Below are positions 56,371-64,000 of a stretch of DNA of 64,000 nucleotides, in pieces. The notes below the pieces were generated by a model. The model saw only the letters and a list, made by a program, of their open reading frames with translations. It was not told the DNA's origin and did no database searches. The stretch's first letter is position 1, and each line of letters begins with the position of its first letter. A program made the position numbers and the translations under genes. The stretch spans positions 43,317,747-43,381,746 of the forward strand of contig NC_045443.1 of NCBI RefSeq assembly GCF_002776525.5, in the 5' to 3' direction. The stretch is from Piliocolobus tephrosceles. Lineage: Eukaryota > Chordata > Mammalia > Primates > Cercopithecidae.

Positions 56371-57421
56371 GTTCCAATGAAGACAAGGAGGAGATGAGTG
56401 GTGGGAGAAGTAGAAAAAAAATGGAAGAACAAAAACTCATCAGTGAGAAGGAGATGGCAATGTGTGAGCAAACAGCTCTGGATGAACAGAAAGAGTCAAA
56501 AATAACTGAGCTGATAAGTAGAGCCAGGAGGAGAGTGGCAACATCACCAGAGGTGGAGGGTTGTTTTGTGCTTGGCTTAATGTCCTTGAAATGTTTAAGA
56601 TTTGATCAAAATCTCTTGGGTTCAGTTTGGAGCTATAAAGCTTATTTTGAAAAATAGGATTGCTTTTGCTTTGTGAACAAAGAACACTTAGAACCCATCA
56701 TTCACCTGAAGCTTGTGTGTCCAGTGATTAGTTCTGTACATAGGTAAGCATTTCTTTCAAGTAGCACATATTTAAAGAGCATAAGTGCCTTTTTTTCACA
56801 CCCCATTTAATTTACACTGGTTTTGCCTTCCTGCACAGATGGCCTGCTTTTCCTTTTCCTGTGCTTAATTCTCATTGAAGCCAGAGAGTGTTAAATGCCC
56901 ATGAGGATACATTGGAGTTAAGGAATACAGGAAAAGGAGTCAGATGGTGCTAATATTACAACAAAACTGTAGGGGAATGGTTTCTGAAGTTATGATATTA
57001 TTCATAAAACATTAAAAATGTAATTTTGCAGCTTAGTTAATAAAATGGGAAGACCCAAGTAATGTTAACTGAAAATAAATTAGGAAACTGGTATGAAAAT
57101 AAATTAGGGAAGCAGTATGATTCTCAAATGGCAGAATTTGAAAGTGCATGTAAATGTATGGTTTTGAAAAATATATATAATCACATAGTTTTTAAAGGTC
57201 AGGATTCTTAAATATATATATATATAAAATTAGAGGCTATTTCTGGGTGAAAGCACTCAGGGTGATTTTATGTTCTTTAACTCATTTTCATTTTTGCATT
57301 TTTCTACATGAGTCATTAATTTTATAATCAGAAAAAAATCCTACTTTTAAGAAAGAAGAGCGGCATTTAGAGTTTGTTTTCCCTGTTAGGTATTTTAAGT
57401 CTGAATTAAAGCTGCTGTTTT
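56371..57421. other. Unassigned DNA
   Basis: A 111-codon plus-strand frame (56322-56657) begins in the MIR and continues into a purine-rich stretch with charged translation (EDKEEMSGGRSRKKMEEQ). No domain, and the start lies in a repeat, so probably chance. A TA microsatellite is at 57205-57226. Confidence 0.5.
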
Positions 57422-57713
57422 GGCCAGGTGTGGTGGCTCACTCCTGTAATCCCAGCACTTTGGGAGGCCAAGGCAGGCGGATCACAAGGTCAGGACATCG
57501 AGACCATACTAACATGGTGAAACCCCATCTCTACTAAAAATACAAAAAATTAGCTGGGCATAGTGGCACGCATCTGTAGTCCCAGCTACTCAGGAGGCTG
57601 AGGCAGGAGAATCAAACCCGGGAGGCAGAGGTTGCTGTGAGCCAAGATCGCACCATTGCACTCCAGCCTGGGCAACAAGAGCGAAACTCTGTCTTTAAAA
57701 AAAAAAAAAAAAA
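57422..57713 (+). mobile_element. AluS-type element
   Basis: Plus-strand Alu with about 20 A tail. Flanking AAAGCTGC at 57408-57415 and 57714-57721 is a likely target duplication. Confidence 0.93.
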
Positions 57714-57721
57714 AAAGCTGC

Positions 57722-58836
57722 AGCTTCTGCTGAGATTTTGCCCAGTGGGGGCAATATTAGCCCCCTAAATTTCTGCAGTTGCATTTATGTTTGTGGGAGT
57801 CTTAAGTGCAGGAAAGAAGTCAGGTGCCTCCTCTTTCACCAGCTGTTAGTTGTTTAACAACAGTAAATAGAAGTGTTCTTCCTATTAAGTGGGAAAGGGA
57901 AGCCAGCCTGCAGGGAAAGGCAGAGGGGGTGGTGATAAAGGAGGAATCTTCAAAAAGGCCTTCCTTTTCAGCATTTTTCAGTGATGATTATTTGAGAAAT
58001 TTGGCCAGCTGCATCCTGCAGCTGTGTTTCCAGCTGTGCTAAGTGGGGATGGGCAAAGCACCCCAGTGGCTTTTTTCTGTGACATGTAGACTAGCCAGTA
58101 ATATGGTAGAGCTGGGACTACATTGAACCTTTAGGGAATTAACTTTCTGGACAACTTTCAGAAAGTTGAAGTTCTACCTTTCAGGCATTGGAAAGATCAA
58201 ATGAGCCAATGTACATAAAATAAAACCCTACACAGCACTATAATGATGAGTTTCTGTGAGGCTATCAATATTTCTCCCCTTAAGCTCTAAAGCTTCAATG
58301 CTTAATCACCATTACTTTCATATGTGTTGTGGAAAAATTTTTAATTGCTTAGCATATTTTTAAAATGTGAAAACATTACAATGACCATGATGAATGTTTT
58401 AGAGTGAGGAAAGAATGATCCATCATTTGAGAACCCAATCATTTTCATTTTGGAGCCTTAAAATATTTAAGCTTATAAGAACAGTTAAACTATATTACCA
58501 AAAAATTTTGAAAAAAATAGCATCCTATTACCCTAAAACAACTGTTATCAATCCTGTGTATTTATTTTCAAGATTTTTTTCTAAAGGCAACATATGTCAA
58601 GTTTTAATTGTAGTGGATATAATAATTTTGTAATCTAATTCCTTTTTGCTTTTGTGTTTAATATCATACTAGATAGGAGACAGTTTAAATAGTGGTTAAA
58701 CTCCCAGGCTCTGGAGTCAGCTCTGAGCTTCTATAAGGAATTCTCTTTTTATCAGGTGGAAAAGGTAAGTCAGACTAGCTAGATAGGAAGAGGGAAGCGG
58801 CCACGAAGGAAGAACTTTTAAGGGAGACTTAAACAG
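57722..58836. other. Unassigned non-coding DNA
   Basis: 58320-58640 resembles an old L1M 3'UTR ('aaacaactgttatcaatcct', 'gtgtatttattttcaagatt'). 57806-58042 has a 78-codon frame without domain. Confidence 0.45.
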
Positions 58837-59053
58837 GTTGGGCGCAGTGGCTCATGCCTGTAATCCCAGCACCTTGGAAGGCTGAGGAGGGAGGATCACA
58901 TGGTCAGGAGTTCAAGACCAGCCTGGCCAACATGGTGAGACCCCCCCCCCCCCGTCTCTACTCAGAAAATACAGTGGCAGGGAGCCGGCACCCAGCCACT
59001 GCACTCCAGCCAGGGCAAAAGAGCAAGACTCCATCTCAAAAAAAAAAAAAAAA
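58837..59053 (+). mobile_element. Alu with internal deletion and a C13 run
   Basis: Left arm normal up to 'ccaacatggtgaga', then 13 consecutive C's (58941-58953), 'gtctctactcagaaaataca', and then a jump to the end of the right arm ('cagccactgcactccagcca'). About 90-110 bases of the right arm are missing. Confidence 0.9.
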
Positions 59054-60457
59054 GAAACAAGAGAGAGAGCCTTAAACCCTGCTTCCTAGGGTTATTGTGA
59101 GACAGAAAAGAAGTAATATCCATATATATCTAATATACACCTTGGGACATAATAAGCATTTAATAAATGGTAGCTATTGTACCATGAATATAGTGTTACA
59201 TAGACTTTATGTTAATTATTTTAATATCAACATAGAATTCCATTGGATAAAGTTTGTATAATATCTTTAATCTATTATTGGCCTTTAATTTTCTTAAAGT
59301 TTTTAACATTATAAATAATGCAGGACATACCTGTCCCTACATTTTAGATGATCTTTTGAGACCACATATAGGTTAACAGAATTACTATGTCAGCAAACAT
59401 TTTTTAGAATTTTTGATATATTATGGGGTATTGCTTTCCAAATACCTGCCAATATCATCATCAATATTTGAAAGCAATAGTTTTACTGTACCATTGCCAG
59501 GACTGAATATGAAAGTTAATTTGTGTGTGTGTGTGCATGTGTGCATGCATGTACACACGTGCCTGTGTTTGTGTATGCTTACTAATTTGGTGGGACGCTA
59601 AAGATGATGTAAGAATATTTTTTGCTAAGCCAGAGCAAAGTCTCTAATAGGCTGGCCTGTGGAACTAGGAAGCACTGCCCCCTAGAGGTCATCTGCCTGA
59701 TCTGGGCTGATCGATTTCCTAACTGCCTTAGAAAGTTCCAGAAATTTAACTCCCTTAGAATGTTGTTGCTAGATGTTCAGTTTTATCTCTCAACTTACAG
59801 TGATCTAGAAACTCAGCGTAAATGAACTAGATAGAATTCAGCTCACAACGGGGGCTTACAATATGTAGAAAGTTTTAATGGTAAAAGAGAGAACCGCCCC
59901 CCAAAACAAAAATCATTAAACTTCAGGAAGAGGCAATTGAGCCTTTAAGGAAAAATTCTCTTAGTATAAAGATATATATTGGACAGAGTGGTTCAGGCTT
60001 AACTGCAGGGTCTGGGTTGCTGGAAAGAGTTGGTGTTCTGAGGGTTTAGAAAGAGAAAATAGTGATTAAGGAGTAGAGGAAGGAGAAGAACTGTATCATG
60101 TGCAGCATATCTCTGCTGTGGCTACCTTTCTCTGAAATGGCTGGTCTCTAACTAGGAAAAGCAGATGTCTCTCACCAGCTGGAAAGTGAGAAAGTATCTA
60201 GAGTGAGTAGGACAGGCAGGGGTGTGTGGGTAGCAGAGCAGTAGCCATCGGTGGAGCGGGGATGGCTCAAACAGCAGACACTGAGGCAGGGAGAGCATTG
60301 CTTTAGGCACCACTGAGTATAAGTGAGGCAGTGGGCCTGCTCATTGAAGCTTACTTTCCTCCTTCTGAATTGCCACTTCTGATCTACTATAGGCTTGGAT
60401 ACCAGATACTTAATCTTGTCAGAATTGTGTGTAAAATCACAATAAAAGGTCCCTGAA
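59054..60457. other. Non-coding DNA with old L1M-like piece and TG repeat
   Basis: 59200-59400 ('ttaacattataaataatgca') resembles an old L1M non-coding remnant. A TG/CATG-rich tract is at 59521-59580. No gene seen. Confidence 0.5.
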
Positions 60458-61882
60458 AGGAGGATTCTGGGAAAATGGCAGAATAGGAAGCACCAGGAGT
60501 CTGTCTCCCCACCTACACAACAATCACAATGGCAGAATCTGGCTGATGTAACTATTTTGGAATTCTGGAGTATCTCCAAGGCTTGCAACTTCCAGGGAAA
60601 GGCTCAGAAAGTAAATTACAGTTGCTTTTGGTCCATTTCAGCTCTTGGCACAGTAACAGCTACCTCAACCCTCTGGCATGCAGCTGTACACATGTTCCTG
60701 GAGCAGATTGCACACAGCTTGAGGGAAGTAGGGTGGGCAAAAAGGGCCCTGTCCTCCTAATGTTTGGGACCTGTTTGCTGATTGCTGCTTCTGATTACGG
60801 AGGTATAAACAAAGGGGCAGGAAGCCACTATTGTTGCACCTCTCTCTATTATTGGAAGTCCCTCTTTCTCTGGCTGAAGTGATTTCCAGAGCATTTAAAT
60901 GCCTGGCGCATTTTTTTCCCCTTCATTTTGTCTTTTTCCTCTTTGGGGACAATACATGAAAAACTAGAACATCCAAAAGCGACTACATATACAGAAAAAT
61001 TAGAAAGTCATAGTACCTGCCCAGGGAAAGGCAGAGGCTCAGAAAAGGCCTGAGAGGACTTTAGGTTTATGCATCTGGCTAATCCTCAGCACAGAGATAG
61101 CTGTGCAATAATCAATAGACAAACAAAAACAAAAACAAAAAATCCCTGGAGAAGGGGTAGAATATGATTTCCAGAGTTACCACATTATTAGATTCGTCTA
61201 GTTTTCAACAAAAAATCACCAGGCATAAAAAGAAACAAGAAAGAAAGACTCATTCAAAAGAAAAAAATAAACAATAAACCAAGAGAAACTGTTCCTGAAA
61301 AACACCTAATTCTGAATGGATCAAAAAATTTAAACAACCATCTTAAAGACGCTCAAAAGTTTAAAGGAAGACACAAGGAAAGTCATGAAAACAATGTATG
61401 CAAAAATGGAAATATCAGTAAAGAGACAGAAAACCTAAAGAGAAACCACAAAAAAATTCTGGAGCTGAAAAGTATAATAATTGCAATAAAATTTCACTAG
61501 AGGGATTCAAAGACAGATCTGAGCAGACAGATGAAAGAATGAGTGACCTTGAAGACAGGACAAAAGAAATTTTCTACTCTGAGGAAGAGAAAGAAAACAA
61601 ATTGAAGAAAAGTAAACAGAATGAAAGGGACCTGTGGAACACCATCAAATGGACTGATCCATGCACTGCGGGAGTCCAAGAAGAAAAAAAGATAAAAAAC
61701 AGAAAGAATATTTGAAGAAATAGTGGCCAAAACATTCTAAATTTAATGAGAGACATTATTATAAACACAAAAATGACAGTCACAAAATGACAAAACAGTA
61801 TGATTTCACTTATATGAGGTACTTAGAGTAATCAAAGTTCAATAAGCACAATGAACTTTGAATAAGATAAACTCAAAGACAC
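60458..61882 (+). mobile_element. Old L1 (L1-D), piece 1: 5'UTR and ORF1 start
   Basis: Begins 'ggaggattctgggaaaatgg', typical of an L1M 5' end, and passes into A-rich ORF1 text ('gagtgaccttgaagacagga', 'gtggccaaaacattctaaat'). No usable frame. Interrupted by THE1 and continues at 62282. Confidence 0.78.
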
Positions 61883-62286
61883 TGATATGGTTTGAATCTG
61901 TGTCCCCACCCAAATCTCATGTTCAATTGTAATCCCAAATGTTGGATGTGGAGCCTCGTGGGAGGTGATTGGAGCATGGGATCAGATTTCTCATGAATTG
62001 TTTAGCATCACCCCCTTGGTGCTCCTGATAGTAAGTGAGTTCTCGTGAGATCTAGTTGTTTAAAAGCATGTCACACCTCCCCCCTCACTCTCTCTTGCTG
62101 CTCTGTGCTTGCATCCCCTTCACCTTCCACCATGATTGTAAGTTTCCTGAGGCCTTCCCAGAAGCCAAGCAGATGCCAGCATAATGATTCCTGTACAGCC
62201 TGCTGAAGTCTAAAGTTCTTTTCTTTATAAATTACTCAGTCTCAGGTATTTCTTTATGCAATGTAAGAATGGACTAATACAGACAC
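61878..62286 (+). repeat. Target-site duplications of THE1 LTR in L1-D
   Basis: GACAC at 61878-61882 and 62282-62286 flanks the LTR exactly. Confidence 0.9.
61883..62281 (+). mobile_element. THE1 solo LTR (ERVL-MaLR)
   Basis: 399 bp from TGATATGGTTTGAATC to 'gaatggactaataca' with TG...CA ends. Inside are 'gcatcacccccttggtgctc' and 'ttcctgaggccttcccagaa'. Better preserved than the one at 31432. Confidence 0.95.
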
Positions 62287-63701
62287 CCACACCAGCACAT
62301 ACTGTAATTAAACAGTTGAAATACAAATATAAAAAGGGAACGTTGAAAGCAGTGAGAGAGAAGCAACTAATCACATACAAGAGATCCTCCATAAGAATAT
62401 CAGCAGATTTCTTATCTGAAACGTTGGAAGCCAGAAAGGAGTGAATTGATATATTCAAAGCGCTAAACAGAAAAACACCTGTCAATGAAAAATCCTACAT
62501 CTGTCAAAATTAGCCTTCAGAAGTGAGGGAAAGATTAAGATATTCACAGATAAACAAAGCTGAGGGACTTTGCTCCCACTAGACCTGCTCTACAAGAAAT
62601 ACTAAAGGAAACCTTGTAGGCTGAAATGAAAGGATACATAATTTAAGAGACTAGTGCATTTAAAAAAATATTAGTTTATGTTTTGGGACACACAATGTAT
62701 AAAGATGTGTCACATCAACAACTGAAGGGCATGGATGGAGATATAAAGTATAATTTTTATATGTCATTGAAGTTATAAATTCAAATTAGAGTGTTATAAC
62801 TTTAGTGTTATGATCCCCATGGTAACCATATAGAAAATAGCTATAGAATATACACAAAAAGAAATGAAGAAGAAATTTAAATATTTTACTACAAAAAAAT
62901 TGATTAAACATGAAAGAAGATATAATGCAGAAAATGAGGGACAAAAAAGCTGTAAGGCACATAGGAAACAAACGGTAAAGTGACAGAAGTAAGTCCCTCT
63001 TTACGAATAATTACTTTAAATATAAATGGATGAAATTCTCCAATCAAAACACAGAGATTGGCAAAATGGATTAAAAAAGAAACATGATCCAACTATATGC
63101 TGTCTAAAGAAACTAACTTTATATCCAGACAAACAGAATGAAAGTGAAAAGATGGAAAAAGCTCTTTCATGCAAATAGTAACCAGAAAAGAGCTGGGATT
63201 GCTATAACTAATATCAGAGAAAATAGACATATCAAAAAGATTACAAGAGACAAATGACATTATATATACATTAAAAGGCCACTACAGCAAAAAGATGTAA
63301 CAATTATTAATGTCTGAGCACCTAATAACAGACTATCAAAATTTATGAATCAAGAATGTACAGAATTGAAAGGAGAAATTGAAACTTCAATATCCCACTC
63401 TCAATAACAGAGCAACTAGCAAAAGATAAGCAAGGAAATAGAAGACTTAAACCACACAATAAACCAACTAGATCTAATAGATGAATGTAGAGCAGTCTAC
63501 CCAACAACAAAATACACATTCTCCTCAAGTGGACATGGGACATTTTCTGGGATGGACTGTATGTTAGGCCACAAATTAAGTCTTAATAGATTTTAAAAGC
63601 TAAATATTATACAAAGCATATACTACAAACACAACATAATGAAGTTAGAAATCAATAAGAAAAGGAAAACCATTCACAAATTGGTGGAAATTAAACAATC
63701 C
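62287..63701 (+). pseudogene. Old L1 (L1-D), piece 2: ORF1 end and ORF2 endonuclease
   Basis: 'agcagatttcttatctgaaa', 'gacctgctctacaagaaata', 'attggcaaaatggattaaaa' and 'ccccatgg'-flanked ORF2 start text. The endonuclease region reads on to 'accattcacaaattggtgga'. Frames are no longer than about 60 codons. The rest lies beyond the window or the terminal Alu. Confidence 0.82.
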
Positions 63702-64000
63702 TTTTTTATTTTTTCGAGATGGAGTCTCGCTCTGCTGCCCAGGCTGGAGTGCAGTGGTGCGATTTTGGCTCACTGCAACCTCCACCTCCTGGGTTCAAGC
63801 AATTCTCTGCCTCAGCATCCTGAGTAGCTAGGATTACAGGCGCCTGCCACCATGACCAGCTAATTTTTTTTTTACTTTTTTATTTTTAGTAGAGACGGGG
63901 TTTCGCCATCTTGGCCAGCTGGTCTCGAACTCCTGATCTCATGACCCACCCGCCTCAGCCTCCCAAAGTGCTGGAATTAGAGGCATGAGCCACAGTGCCC
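63702..64000 (-). mobile_element. Alu (S-type), minus strand, cut by the window end
   Basis: From the T-rich tail 'cttttttattttttcgagat' through both arms to 'gagccacagtgccc' at the last base. Nearly complete, so the target duplication lies just outside. Confidence 0.93.

Noticed and set aside
56322..56657. 111-codon frame containing EQKLISE, like part of the c-Myc epitope tag
   Set aside because: Coincidence: only seven residues agree, the frame begins in a MIR, and the surroundings are not Myc and not a vector.

Overview
This window looks like nuclear DNA of a primate, most likely an Old World monkey. It is dense in Alu, L1, MIR, L2, MER5A-type and MaLR/ERV elements. The two youngest Alus (4296-4566 and 20898-21216) carry substitutions I recall from Old World monkey AluY lineages ('aagcctgtaat', 'gagacgggcgg', 'ggccagatctcag' on the reverse strand). 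That species call rests on remembered diagnostics, not a search. There are no prokaryotic genes, CRISPR arrays or operons, and I recognise no complete host protein-coding gene.

Layout. 1-3000 is old non-coding DNA with a degraded AluJ and the source of a local duplication. 3003-17315 is one old L1 3' part split by later insertions: a ~0.6 kb insertional duplication of 403-979 that was later split by a near full-length L1 (L1-A, 3745-10204, carrying an AluY), and a Tigger-like DNA transposon (10856-17120) that carries a minus-strand class I ERV (10897-16455) and two Alus. 17316-25300 is ordinary non-coding DNA with MIR, L2, MER5A and one young monkey-type AluY. 25320-27870 is a strong CpG island, the only clear host regulatory landmark. 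It has plausible divergent first exons: a short ATG-initiated exon with a splice donor on the plus strand, and a good splice donor on the minus strand. 27870-36940 is intron-like or intergenic sequence with Alus, MIRs, an L2 and a THE1 solo LTR.

36941-52770 is a second nested stack: a nearly complete older L1 (L1-C) interrupted by an Alu, a full-length younger L1 (L1-B, 40287-46482), a short 5'-truncated L1, a MST-type MaLR provirus and two more Alus. 52776-60457 is sparse repeats and unassigned DNA. 60458-64000 is the 5' half of another old L1 (L1-D), interrupted by a THE1 solo LTR and by an Alu that runs off the window end.

Functionally, the only likely host transcription unit or units start in the CpG island; the rest is selfish DNA in various states of decay. 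All retrotransposon reading frames are broken. The longest open stretch is a 335-codon C-terminal piece of L1-B ORF2. The most informative signals are the nested insertion orders, the insertional duplication, a tandemly repeated primer-binding-site region in the ERV leader, a higher-order repeat in the L1-C 5'UTR, and two direct L1 copies flanking the CpG island as possible recombination partners.
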